Shown: positions 13,214 through 24,032 of the stretch, in pieces | Layout: every line of letters starts with the position of its first letter | Numbering within the stretch: the stretch's first letter is position 1 | Assembly (NCBI RefSeq): GCF_020283565.1 | Contig: NC_060065.1 | Location: forward strand, 58,379,489-58,443,488 | Origin: Trifolium pratense | Taxonomy: Eukaryota > Streptophyta > Magnoliopsida > Fabales > Fabaceae | Length of the DNA: 64,000 bases | Direction of reading: 5' to 3' | Made by a program: the position numbers and the translations under genes | The notes under the pieces: generated by a model | Database searches by the model: none | Told to the model about the DNA's origin: nothing | The model's input: only the letters and a program-made list of their open reading frames with translations

Positions 13214-13450
13214 AGATGGAAGGGAACGACGAGAATATCTCAATCTACTGCCCGACCCTGATGAAGATCCACCAGCAGAAAAGAAACGAGACGGGGTCTC
13301 CTGCATGAGACTATCATAATGTCAGTCTCTCCCTGGGAATGCCAATGTCTGGAGCATCTCAACATACTCCTGATCGGTGTGCGGTGAGTGTCGGCGCTGA
13401 TAGGTCTCACAGAATCCTACCTCTCTGAATCCAAAAACTCGATCATCACA
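13214..13450 (-). pseudogene. Fragment resembling the C-terminus of a plant mobile domain / MAIN-like protein
   Basis: The minus strand reads GFREVGFCETYQRRH, then EYVEMLQTLAFPGRD, a stop, and a serine/glycine tail. This looks like the degenerate C-terminal end of the transposon-related aminotransferase-like (plant mobile domain) proteins common in legumes. There is no start codon and no long frame. The family assignment is from memory of the motif style and is tentative. Confidence 0.3.
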
Positions 13451-13771
13451 AATTTAATACAAGAAATAATTCGTTCTAACCACTTATTATTCACATCCAA
13501 GTGTTTTTGACATTGCATGATACCTTAAAAGTTTGAAATTTTTTTTTTTTTAACAAGCCAAAATAACAGTCTCATAAGTGCAATGTGTACCGAGATAGAC
13601 TATCAAAGTTTACAACAAGTCAAAAAGAAGAAACAGAAAGAAAATCATACAAGGTCCAAATAGAGTAAATGATTAGACCACCGGCTATGTAAGTTTGAAG
13701 CTAAAGTAACACTCGTCGACTTCAACCACATGTAAGAAAAAAAATTGATCTTATCCAACGTTTGAAATATG

Positions 13772-13953
13772 GAGTTGGGATCCTCTCCATTTCTCATATT
13801 TTCCATTTCTTCCATTACCAAAGTTTTTAAATATTTTGGGGTGTATAAATGATATTTGGACCCACTTAATGTCACATTTTTGCATTTATATTCCCAAAAC
13901 TACATAATAATGGAGGAAATGGAAAAAATTGGAAATGGAGAGGATCCTAACTC
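13772..13953. mobile_element. MITE with 9-bp target duplication (Mutator-type)
   Basis: Terminal inverted repeats of about 45 bp start GAGTTGGGATCCTCTCC on the left and GAGTTAGGATCCTCTCC (reverse complement) on the right. A perfect 9-bp direct repeat TGAAATATG flanks the unit at 13763-13771 and 13954-13962. No coding capacity. The 9-bp duplication points to Mutator-like mobilisation. Confidence 0.85.
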
Positions 13954-14036
13954 TGAAATATGTTTTTAAGTAAAATTTTTTTTTTTTTTGACGATACAAA
14001 ACAGACCTTGTTGAAATGTAATAGAAACAACCAATA

Positions 14037-14179
14037 GTTAGTTGGTTCAGTGGTGATTGGAGCTGAACTTGGTAGGGAGGACCGCGGTTCGATCCCCCGC
14101 AACTGCGATCTGGAGGGAGCTGGAACCACTTGATGCCAGAACTGACCCCAAACCAGATTCAACCGATGATGAAAAAAAT
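14037..14179 (+). mobile_element. tRNA-derived SINE (Au-SINE type)
   Basis: An RNA polymerase III promoter is visible: A-box-like TGGTTCAGTGGT at 14043-14054 and B-box GGTTCGATCCC at 14086-14096, 32 bp apart. A tRNA-unrelated body follows (GGAGGGAGCTGGAACCAC) and ends in a short A-run. This matches the legume Au-SINE layout. Target duplications were not identified. It is not a working tRNA gene because no cloverleaf can be completed. Confidence 0.8.
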
Positions 14180-14509
14180 ATTAATTAACTTAATAAATAT
14201 AAATCAATCAATAATTAGCAGCGAGGAATTACAAAAAAAAGTAATTAGGACTAGTATGTTTCTAAATAAATAATTAATTGTTTTTTATAATATAAATAAT
14301 TAATTAATTATTCAATTAAAAATTCAAAGAGAATAAAGGTGTATTTAAAAATAGTAGTAATATTATTATATCATCGACGAGAATTAATTTTCAAAACAGA
14401 AATGAATATTATTTTTTTGGTACATTAGCAAAGAAAAAGAAAATGAATATGGAGAATATAAAATGTTTTTAAATGAAAAAACATTTATTTATTTTTTTGA
14501 CACAATTTC

Positions 14510-14511
14510 AT

Positions 14512-14542
<31 letters not shown>

Positions 14543-14577
14543 TCCACCCAATCTATCTATCTATCTATCTATCTTAT
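14510..14577. repeat. (TTTA)n and (ATCT)n microsatellites
   Basis: A run of TTTA units (about 14510-14542) is followed by ATCT units (about 14551-14574), ending 75 bp upstream of the RPL22 start codon. They probably lie in the promoter or 5' UTR and would be length-polymorphic. Confidence 0.9.
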
Positions 14578-14651
14578 CGCAAGTAGTTGAAGTGTGCCTG
14601 TTGCTGCTGCTGTGTTCATTGTTTCATTCATTCATTCATTCGAAATTCTGA

Positions 14652-16128
14652 ATGGCTCTTTCTTTAGCCATTAATCTTCTTCCTCCTGTTCGCGATAACC
14701 TGCGACCCCAACAACCTCTTTCTCCTCAATTCCAATTCCGCCCCAACCCAGTCAAATTCCCGATACCCTCCACCCGAATTCGATGTTCCTCCTCCTCTTT
14801 CAATGACGTTACCCTCAAAACTACTACCGACAACAACAACACTTTCGCTTGTCGCTTTCACACTGCCCAGTTCGGAGGTGCTCTTTAACTCTCTTTCTTC
14901 TTCTTCTTCTTCTTCTTCTTATTATTATTATTAGTCTAGTCTAGTCCAGTCTATTGAATATTTGAATCAAACTTAGATTAAGAAATCTACATTAGATTAA
15001 TTAATTCCCCTCACTGGATGATTGATGGGTATTTAGGCTCAACAAAATATTAAGTTGTGAACATAGTTAATAGTTATTATACCCAGAATTGTACTGTGAA
15101 CGTGAAAACTCGATTCCTTTCTATAGCAAATTTTTTGAGGGGGGTGATACTTGAGCTTTTTCAAGGGTTATATAGGGAGAGATCAAATTACACCAGTGTA
15201 ACATTTCAGTGATGCTACACAGCTCAATAAATACAAATTTCATCCACCATTGGATTGAAAGTTTATATAATACAGATCGATCATTCATGTTCAGTTTTAA
15301 AAAAGTCTTAAATCAACCACCAAGATTAATGATTTATGCATTTTTATTGAACGCCATTAATCTTAACAGATCTCCAAAACATATCACTCAAATTAAAACA
15401 CGCGGTTCCTTATGTGAGAGTGAGAGCAAGATTAAAACAATTATCAAATGATTCAAGTGGTCCTTCTCTACTCTAGCTTTTGTTTTAATTTTTTAATTTT
15501 TTTTTTTTTAATGAAACCTTCTATCTAACATTGAATTTCCTTCATGGAAAATTATGCTCTTTTCACACGATCATAAATGCCTTCCACCACTAAGAGACAA
15601 ACCTCACAACATACAAATTTGGATAGGAGCAACCAAATGAAATAAAAACAGAAGGTTCAAAGCAAGAACACGGGGCTTTGTGGAGATCTACGGGACTGAC
15701 ACAGAGATGCTCAAAGGAGGTGGTCGGTCAGTCTCGAACAAGAAGAGTACCTTGGATTTGGTTTCTTATTTGATTTTGGATGGGATCTGTAATTTTAGTT
15801 CTTAAAATTTTCAAGGTAATGATTGATTTGGTGGGTGAAATTTTGTGGGTTACTAGGGATTTGCAAGTTGCGAGCCACTACTGTGTGGAGTTTGCAGAAT
15901 TTATGTATCAATTCGGCGAAAATTTCGTACAAGGGATTCAATTTTGGTGAAAAGAGGTAGAAGAAGAGAGAAGGTTTCGTTAAAAGAAATTAAAATAAAG
16001 CTAGATTAGAGAAGGACCATGGGAATCATTTGATAATTGTTTTAATCTTAGCCGCTTGTTTTAATCTAACGGTGGAAATTAGCTGCTCTCACTCTCACAT
16101 AAGGACCCCCTTTCTCGCCAGATATGCT

Positions 16129-16176
<48 letters not shown>

Positions 16177-16745
16177 GTATGTCTGTGTGTGTGTGTGTCT
16201 CACACAAGGCATGCATGACATAATTCAATTACTCACATTTTTTTGCTTTTCAGTTTTCAGTATATAATATAAATATATCATCATGTATTTGGTGTTGATG
16301 TTAGAAGGATATGACAAAACAACTAACATACATTTGAATTTAATGCTGCACTGCAGTACAGGAAAGCAACAAATCATATGCAGAAGCGTATGCTGTAGGG
16401 AGACACATTCGTATGTCTGCTGACAAAGCTCGAAGAGTAATCGATCAGATTCGTGGACGTCCATACGAGGAAACACTTATGATATTGGAACTCATGCCTT
16501 ATCGAGCCTGTGAACCCATTATAAAGATAGTGTTTTCTGCTGGAGCAAATGCAAGCAATAACTTAGGTCTAAGCAAATCAAGTTTAGTTATTAGTAAAGC
16601 AGAGGTCAACGAAGGGAAAACTTTGAAAAGAATAAGAGCACGAGCTCAAGGGCGGGCTAACCAAATTCTAAAGCGCACTTGTCATATTACTATCACAGTA
16701 AAAGGTTTACCTAGTGAGTCTGTTGTGGAAGTAAATCCCTCTTGA
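14652..16745 (+). CDS. RPL22: Chloroplast ribosomal protein L22, nuclear-encoded precursor
   Basis: Exon 1 (14652-14877) encodes residues 1-75: [12 protein letters not shown] followed by a serine-, proline- and arginine-rich stretch with few acidic residues, a typical chloroplast transit peptide. A GT/AG intron of 1479 bp follows. Exon 2 (16357-16745) encodes the rest, to a total of 204 residues. It starts [20 protein letters not shown] and contains the uL22 core ([19 protein letters not shown] at the start; [19 protein letters not shown], the rRNA-binding arginine-rich end, near residue 175). L22 is a large-subunit protein of the plastid ribosome that lines the exit tunnel. In legumes the gene is lost from plastid DNA and present in the nucleus; the intron between transit peptide and mature part matches what is known for pea. 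Both junctions keep frame, so the gene looks functional. Confidence 0.96.
14897..14932. repeat. (TTC)n then (TTA)n microsatellite in the RPL22 intron
   Basis: A run of TTC units followed by TTA units starts about 20 bp after the exon 1 donor site of RPL22. Confidence 0.9.
15169..16137. mobile_element. TIR element inside the RPL22 intron
   Basis: The outer ends are TATATAGGGAG on the left and its reverse complement on the right. Further in, 15408-15480 (TATGTGAGAGTGAGAGCA, then ATTAAAACAATTATCAAATG) is repeated in inverse orientation at about 15994-16105, with an extra insertion in the right arm. The interior shows no transposase. The right end abuts a (TA)n/(GTAT)n microsatellite (16131-16180), which hides any target duplication. 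The element makes up about two thirds of the intron. Confidence 0.6.
16131..16200. repeat. (TA)n, (TGTA)n and (GT)n microsatellites
   Basis: Consecutive TA, TGTA and GT runs lie about 160 bp before the RPL22 exon 2 acceptor. Confidence 0.9.
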
Positions 16746-17349
16746 TCCTATTTGAAAATCAAAAATATTTATCCCTATTGCGAATCTCCTCCAATCATTA
16801 CATTTGATGGAAATTTCTGCATTTTGATATTATGTAGCTCAATTAATACTGTGACTTCTGCATGAGTGTTGAGAATCTTTTAAGTGTACCACTATGTAGA
16901 GCTATTTGAATATTCATGAAATGTTTTAGCATTGATATTTGAAATTAATTTACTTTAGTTAAAAATCTTGTTATGTGTGGAGGCTTTATGTTACGCAAGG
17001 TTTTGTTAGTGAATCCTGATATATCTTGTGCACATTTGTCTTTTCCCTTTTCTTTTTGTAAGTTTATTAAGACTAAGGAGGTTGCACATTTTGCTACACA
17101 CAAAAACACACCCCATCGAAGCTTTGACATATTTAAAATATTGTTTTTGTCAGAAGTTGAGAAAACTGTTCCCAAAACCAATTTCCAGTCCTTACTGAAT
17201 ACTTCTATTCTTTTTTATTTTTTTTTGAAACAGAATACTTCTATTATTAAAAGCCTTCTCTTGTGAATGACATTTTCAAAAACCTTAGACTTGAATATTT
17301 ACTTCTGCATCAGAAAACTCAAGTTTCAGATACAACCCAATTTCTTTTG
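16746..17349. other. Intergenic, RPL22 3' flank
   Basis: AT-rich sequence downstream of RPL22. The only open frame of note (97 codons at 16973-17266) matches nothing I recognise and lacks coding character. Nothing else was seen. Confidence 0.6.
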
Positions 17350-17358
17350 AACTTTTTT

Positions 17359-17703
17359 GGCTTAATTATATTTTTGGTCCCTTATCTTTATTTTAGGTTT
17401 TAAGTTGGTCTCTTATCTTTTAAAAGTTTTAAATTGGTCCCTATGTTATTGAACTCAACATAAATCGGTTCTTTTCGTTAAATTTTGAGTTAATTTTTTC
17501 TAACTTTTTGTTAAATTTTGAGTTAATTTCTTCTAAAACTTTCACATAGTACCCTCCTAAATGGTCAGCGTACGCAAACTCATTAGCCATGTAGACGATT
17601 TAAATAAAAATTTGACTAAAAGGACCAAATTGAAACTTTTAAAAGATAAGAGACCAACTTGAAATCTAAAATAAAGATAATGGATCAAATATGCAATTAA
17701 GCT
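17359..17703. mobile_element. MITE with 9-bp target duplication (Mutator-type)
   Basis: The left end GGCTTAATTATATTTTTGG pairs with the right end, whose reverse complement is AGCTTAATTGCATATTTG. The inverted similarity continues through TTATCTTTATTTTAG and AAGTTGGTCTCTTATC. A 9-bp direct repeat AACTTTTTT flanks it (17350-17358, 17704-17712). Bases 17713-18070 are non-coding flank. Confidence 0.75.
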
Positions 17704-18085
17704 AACTTTTTTTAGACCCTTCTTTAAAACAATAAAACTCTTTGGAACGTGTGTGTTTTCTCTCATTATCATAATATATAACCCCCTTCCTTTTCTCACA
17801 CCGAAACCTATTTTGAAGGCTGTATAATTTTTTTTTTGAAAACTGTTCTTGGTATGAATTGGATTTGGATCCTCTCCTTTATAAATTATATGCTTCATCT
17901 TTGCTATTCACAACTTAACCAACAAAAATTTCTTTAGGCTCATCATCAATTTCAACTGGTTGACATTCATTGGTTCCCATATTTATCGTACAAATAAGTA
18001 CAATCTAAGTTAAAAAGAAAAATATATCACCCAACATAAAATTAATAATACTAGTGTGAGCCAAGTACGGGATAAGAATTCATTT

Positions 18086-19979
18086 TTTTTGGTAAGGAAG
18101 CTAAAAAAAGAAAAGAAAAAAGAGAGGGACTATTCACGAAGAAAAAAAGTTCTCATTGCGTCGTTTCTAAGAAGATCACGAACACCATCTGGAGTAGAAG
18201 CATGGATCAGGTAGTCGGCATCTGAGGAGGCTCCAAGTTTAGCGAAGAAATCTGCACATTGATTCCCTTCTCTAAGCGTGTGATAGAGAGAAGCATTGGT
18301 TTGTGAGAGCAGCTCTTTTATATCTTGGATCAATACAGCATGGGTATGAAACTTGGCATGAGGACCTCTGATGAGGTTGACACTGTGTAAAGAGTCCGAG
18401 TAGCAGACAAGTTCGTCGATATTCATGTCTTTGGCCAGCAAGAGACCCTTGTAGATAGCATACAATTCAGCGAGCAAAATGTCAGATGACCCTTGAATGA
18501 AGCCCGAGAAGCCAACAAGATAGTGACCGAAGGTGTTTATAATAATACCGCCAAATCCAGATCGAACGGGAGAATCGGGACAACTTCCATCCACATTAAG
18601 AATGGTACAGGGATAGTTGTCGTGGTTCCACTTGATATATCTATCAATTGACCCTTCGTTAGAAGCGGGGGAGAAGCAGTTGCTGAAGGTTTCGACCATA
18701 GCTCGAATGTGGAAGGAGATCCGACTTAAGGACCAAGTCTCATTGTTCAGGCACATCAGGTTGCGGTGTCTCCAAGACCACCACAGACCAGCCGAGAAAA
18801 GGAGGTCATTTGAACATGTGGCCCCTAGTTTAAGCCAATCGTACACATCTAGATTTGAGAAGAAATCCAAATTGTTAAAACCGATGTGGTTCCAAAGGCT
18901 GCGGGAGAACTCATAGTCCCGAATGCAATGAAGGAATGACTCATCTTGGAGGCCACAACGAGTGCAGGTGGCAGAAGGGTTCATCTTGCGATGATTGAGT
19001 AAAGAGAGCGTAGGCACAGAGTTGTGACAAGCCAACCAAAAGAAGAATTTAATCATTTCAGGGAGCTAAAGTTTCCATATCCACGACCAAGAGTGTGAGG
19101 GGTTATGATTTGTTATCGGGTCTCTCATGGAGAGTAACCAATTATAGCCACTTTTATTAGTGTATGTACCATTTTTGTTGTTGGTCCAAATGAAGGCGTC
19201 TTCGATGGAATCATTGAACTTGAAGTTAGTATTGTTGATGACATCAGAAATCAACGGAGGGAGCTGGGTGTAGAGATTCTGTGTATGAGGGTTTCCTGTA
19301 GAAAGCACATCTTTTATAGAGAGCTGAAGATCGTGTATATCGACATAAGGAACAAGTGATTTAAGACGGCCAAGAGTGGTCCAAGGGGTGGACCAAAAGA
19401 AAGAAGATCCCGAATCAGCACGCCAAGAAAAGCCATCTTTGAGAATGTTTTTTGCTCGAGTAATAGAAGACCAATAGTTGAAGAGCCACTAGAGGAGTTG
19501 CTAGAGGAGAGGAAACTTGGCCCACCGAGATATTTGCTAGAAAGTAGGTGGACCCAAAGCTTATCCGAAGATTGCACCATATCCCAGACAAGTTTTTCCA
19601 AGAGAGAGATATTAGCTTCCCTTGCCTGTCGGACACCCAAACCGCCACACTGCTTAGGACGAGCAATTTTGTTCCATCCCACTAAGTGGATACCTTTGTT
19701 GTTGGAGTCTTTCCAGATAAAATTTTGAGTAATTTGGTCAATGTCGTCACATATACTTTGAGGTAGCCAAACAATTTGCATATAGTATGAGGGGATGGAG
19801 GTGAGGACAGAGGAAGCTAGTGTCAAACGACTTGGTTTGTTTAATAGACTGTTTTTCCAAGAAGCAAGTCGTGACTGCATTTTGTTAATGATAAAATGGA
19901 AATCACTTCTCTTGACACTCCCTTGGAGGATTGGGAAGCCTAAATACTTGTATAGGGAAGCGGTGCTCCTGATACCAGT
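18086..19979 (-). mobile_element. 5'-truncated L1-type LINE with RNase H domain
   Basis: The insertion is bounded by a perfect 15-bp direct repeat GATAAGAATTCATTT (18071-18085, 19980-19994). On the minus strand the element ends in a short A-run next to the 18085 side, as expected for target-primed reverse transcription, and it is truncated at its 5' end. Readable ORF2 parts are the end of the reverse transcriptase and linker (19314-19880: LASWKNSLLNKPSRLTLASS, then HLVGWNKIARPKQCGGLGVR), a zf-RVT region (about 18950-19308) and a continuous 308-codon frame (18130-19056). That frame holds the rest of zf-RVT and an RVT_3 RNase H domain (ILNVDGSCPDSPVRSGFGG, LAELYAIYKGLLLA, CYSDSLHSVNLI) with its acidic residues. 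Frameshifts separate the three frames, so it is dead. Confidence 0.92.
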
Positions 19980-20299
19980 GATAAGAATTCATTTAAGTTA
20001 GCATAAATTAGTATATATTTTTGTTTGTTTACATGTAAATTAAATTAGCATAAATAAAGAATAAGTTCAAAGTAAACACAAAAATTAACAGTAATATTTA
20101 ATATTTTAAAATTCGGAGCGATCTAGCGATTGAATGGATAATCAGTCTAGACAATTTCAAAAAATTCAGAGGGAGTAAGTTGTAACTGTGTTAAATTCAA
20201 ATAGTATTTAATATGAAAACATGTTCAAAAGTCACATAATTTTATAGGTTTAAAGGCACGGACAATATGAAAACACTGTACATTTGTCAATATATATCA

Positions 20300-20904
20300 G
20301 TAAGAATATAGTTTCGTATAAATTACAAAAGTTCCTCGGTATAAATTACAATAAAATAGACATTCGTATTAATATATAAGTATAAATATAGGCTACATGT
20401 AAATTAAAAATATAAATAAATATGTTCATCTATTAATATATGAGTATAAATTTGATCCCTATATAAATTACAAAAAAAAAAATCCCTCATATTAATATAT
20501 TAGTACAAATATAGGCAAACATACATATAAATTACAGGGCACGTTATTTTGTGAGTATAAATGTAGGCCTCGTATAAATTTTAAAAAAAAGAAGCCCCCC
20601 TATATTAACAAATGAGTATAAATATAGGTGCTCGTAAAAATTACCAAAAAAAAGACCCGTATTAAAATGAGTGTAAATATAAGCCCCATATAAATTACAA
20701 AAAAAAGTCGCTCAAATTAATATGAGTATAATTATAAATATAGACCCGTATAAATTAAAAAAAAAAACCTACGTATTATATACGAGCATAAAGATAAATC
20801 TCTAATTAATAAAAAAAAAGATCTCATATAAATTACAAAAACAAATAAAACCCTATATTAATATATGAATATAATAGGTCCTCGTAAAAGTTACAAAAAC
20901 ATAG
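20300..20904. repeat. AT-rich degenerate tandem repeat, unit about 65-75 bp
   Basis: Roughly eight or nine diverged units carry the order TATAAATTACAAAAAAA, a short C-rich spacer, ATTAATATATGAGTATAAAT and ATAGGC. Unit length varies through A-run and spacer differences. It ends exactly where the LTR-like sequence begins. Bases 19995-20300 are AT-rich flank without a gene. Confidence 0.6.
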
Positions 20905-22190
20905 TGTTGGAGTAAACCCTAAAAGTCAATCTATTTTGATTGAATCTTTTTTTTTATCATGACTTTGATTTATATTTTTAATATTAATATATATAATAAG
21001 ACATTTCTTTATTATGTTTGTTTCAAACTAATAAAGTCCTTAGAATAGCTAGTCTAATTAATGGAACATTAAGTGTGACTTAATAGTGAGACTCCATTAA
21101 ACTTAAGGACACTGTTCTTAAAGTATCCATAGTCAATCTTTAATGTGAATTGAGATAATATTAAAGCGCAAAGACTATTATGTATTGAGATTGATGACCA
21201 CATCTCACGGGTCATGAATATGGAGATATTAAGTCTATACATAAATATAAATATTAAGAGTAATGTTTATACTTGATTGACCCGCCATGAGAATACTACA
21301 TGATATGTTATGAAAAGTGTCATAAGTTATTCTCATAGTGATAATCGTGTATACCGTCCTTCGACCTGAAACCACTATGGACCCTAGATGTGGAGTAGAT
21401 TGCTTAATTGTCGTTCAAACATTGTCCGTAACAGGATGACTATAAAGTCGATTGATGGGTACTCCTCAAATCATGCTGAGGGACATGAGTTACCTAGACG
21501 GAATTTGCCCCTCCTACATAACAGGAGCAATATCTGTAGGCCTCTTGATGAAATATGACTGATAAAATACGCGGCCACGCCGAACTAAGTCATATGAGAT
21601 ATTGAGCTTATTCGTTGCTCAGTATATTCTGGGATTAAGAAATAAGATATTGAACCATACAATGGTGACACAATCTATGCCTTGTGTTCAATATATATAT
21701 ATATATATATATATATAAGGGCAAAAGAGTAATTATACACACGATTGTTATCACAGAAAGGTTTCGTCAGATCACATGACATTCTCGTCACTTGGGTAGC
21801 AGTGATGTGTTGCTAGATACCGCTCACTGTTTATAATATTAAATATGTGATTTAATATTATTTCCAACGTTACGAGAACCTATAGAGTCACACACAAAGG
21901 ACAGATAGATGAGAGAAATAAATAAGTAAGATCGACTTATTTATAAAATAATAAGTAGGACTTATTAGTAAGTAAATAATTAAATATTACTTATTATTTA
22001 ATTTATGGAAATAGAGAAATGCGATCCACCGTAAAGTACGGTGTATTTAAGTGCTTGACTTGATGACCACACAAGTGGTTCAATAAATAGTACCCTTCTG
22101 GTGGCTTGGATCAGCTCTATTTATAAGACTTCACGGTAAATGAATTAATTAACAACATTATTTCTTTTTGAGATACAGTTTAGTCCAACA
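20905..22190 (+). mobile_element. Possible solo LTR
   Basis: The 1286-bp segment begins TGTTGGAGTAAACCC and ends TTTAGTCCAACA, so it has TG...CA ends with a 7-bp terminal inverted repeat TGTTGGA/TCCAACA, as retrotransposon LTRs do. A TATA-like CTCTATTTATAAGACT lies near 22115. There is no second copy in the window and no matching 5-bp target duplication (left CATAG, right ATTAA). An (AT)n run is at about 21692-21717. Confidence 0.55.
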
Positions 22191-22540
22191 ATTAAATGAG
22201 AAACAAAATAGAGTTATTTTATGAGTTGAAAAAAATACATGTACCCATTCTCATACATGTGTGGGTAACAATATTTTTACCCAAACCCATACTCTATGAG
22301 TACCTAATTACTCATGCCTGTATGGGTTACCTACATTTTTACAAAAAATAAATCGATCAATTATAAAAATCATATCATTTTAATAGAATTAAAAAAATTC
22401 AAATATTTAAATGTTGACTACTAAAAATTATAAATAAAATAATTACTAACCCCATGCTAAAGTTCATATCTTTGTTGACATATTCACATTGTATTTGCAT
22501 TATGTTATAAATAAACATTATTATCACATTGAACTTTTGG

Positions 22541-24023
22541 GATTTTTTGATCAAAATACTCCTCTAAAAACAAAATAATACCAAACTACCCTACCTTTTT
22601 GAAAAAAATACCAAACTATCCTACTTTTTAGTTTGAGGGGAACACTCCATCCAGAGGATAGCGTCCATAGGAAGGACGCGCCATCCCCAAAGGTAGCGTT
22701 CATAGGAAGGACGCGACATTGGGAAGTTAGTATCCAGCGTTTTTTTTCTTCTTCGCTTTTTAGAATCGACAATGGGTTTTAACTGTTGCCTTAGACTTTG
22801 ATTGGTTTGAGAGAAATAGAGAAGAGAGAAAGTGAAGAGAAATTGGGAATTTATCTTGTTTGGAAAGGAGAGAAATTGAGAAGAGGGAAGAATATTTGGT
22901 GGGTCCCATATCTTTTTGTTTTCTCCTCTAAAGTGAAAAGAAAGAGGAAAGAAGTTGCAAAATGCTTAAAAAGTCTTCTATACCCTTGAATTAAATAATG
23001 AATTGAAAAAAAATTAAATTAATTTTGGTGAATGTGCTTTTAATTCAAAGACATTTTTGTACTTTAAAAAACAATCAACATTTTTGTCTTCTCAATTTCT
23101 CTTATCTTTCTCTTGTACCAATCAACACATCAAATCTACTCTAATTCTCACATCTTTTTCTCTTCTCATACTCTTTCTCACTTATTTCTCTCTTCTCATT
23201 TTCTCTTCATAACAAAAAATACCATTAGGGCTTAAACCGTTTCCTTAAACATATGCCACGGTTTAACCCGTATAGTATGTCTGTGGATCCGTTTGGATGA
23301 AGAATCAAATAAATTTTATTTATTCACTAAGACTGGAAAAATTCTAAGATTTGTAGTCTATAACATACGAAAATTGTAAAAACTATCAAAATGAATAAAT
23401 TGTTTTTTGAGCTATTTTTTTTTAAGAATCTTCTATCACAACATATATAGTGTGTCTGTTGATTCATTTAACTGAGGCATATTTTTTTTTTATTACTCAC
23501 CGAGGCTAGAAAAATCTCATAATTCGTAGTCTATAATCCACAAAAATTGTGAAAAAACTATAGAAATGAATAAATTGTTTATCGAATCATTTTTTTTTAA
23601 TAAAGAATCCTCCATCCCATCACGCATAATGTATTTGTAGATCCGTTTATGTGAGGAATCAAATAAATTTTATTCATTCACTAAGTCTGAAAAAATTCCA
23701 AAATTCGTAGTTTATAACACACGAAAATTGTAAAAAACTATCGAAATGAATAAATTATTTATGGAACCATTTTTTTGAGTCCTATGGCAACAATTAAAAT
23801 CCATTGTTGATTCTAAAAAAATCCAAAACTGGACGCTTGCTTCCCAATGGCGTGTCTTTCCTATGAATGCTACCTTGGGGATGACGCGTCCTTCATATGG
23901 ACATTATCCTCTGGATGGAGCGTTCCCTCACACCAAAAAGTAGGGTAGTTTGGTATTTTTTTTAAAAGATAGAGTAATTTGCTATTATTTTGTTTTTACA
24001 GGAGTATTTTGATAAAAAAAATC
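22541..24023. mobile_element. Non-autonomous Mutator-like element carrying satellite monomers
   Basis: Long terminal inverted repeats (about 22541-22800 and 23770-24023) are 80-90% similar by eye; both begin GATTTTTT and soon reach ATCAAAATACTCCT. A perfect 9-bp target duplication AACTTTTGG lies at 22532-22540 and 24024-24032, the Mutator-superfamily size. The 1483-bp element has no transposase. Its interior has a purine/pyrimidine-rich foldback (about 22800-23215, GAGAGAAATAGAGAAGAG and its inverse) and then about three tandem monomers of the satellite family that forms the array at 44-62 kb. Confidence 0.9.
23265..23785 (+). repeat. Three satellite monomers inside the Mutator-like element
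   Basis: Three diverged monomers at 175-180 bp spacing share the landmarks of the 44-62 kb array in the same order and strand: GTCTGTGGATCC, a TTCACTAAG/TTCACCGA box, AATTCGTAGTCTATAA, CGAAAATTGTAAAAA, GAATAAATTGTTTTTTGA, TTTAAGAATCTTCTATCA and AACATATATAGTGTGTCTG. They are more diverged from each other than neighbours in the big array. Confidence 0.85.
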
Positions 24024-24032
24024 AACTTTTGG

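Noticed and set aside
14037..14110. tRNA gene candidate from A and B boxes
   Set aside because: The boxes are followed by a SINE body and A-run, and no cloverleaf with acceptor stem can be formed. Annotated as a SINE.
16973..17266. 97-codon frame downstream of RPL22
   Set aside because: No recognisable similarity, no conserved motif, and an almost fully overlapping opposite frame.
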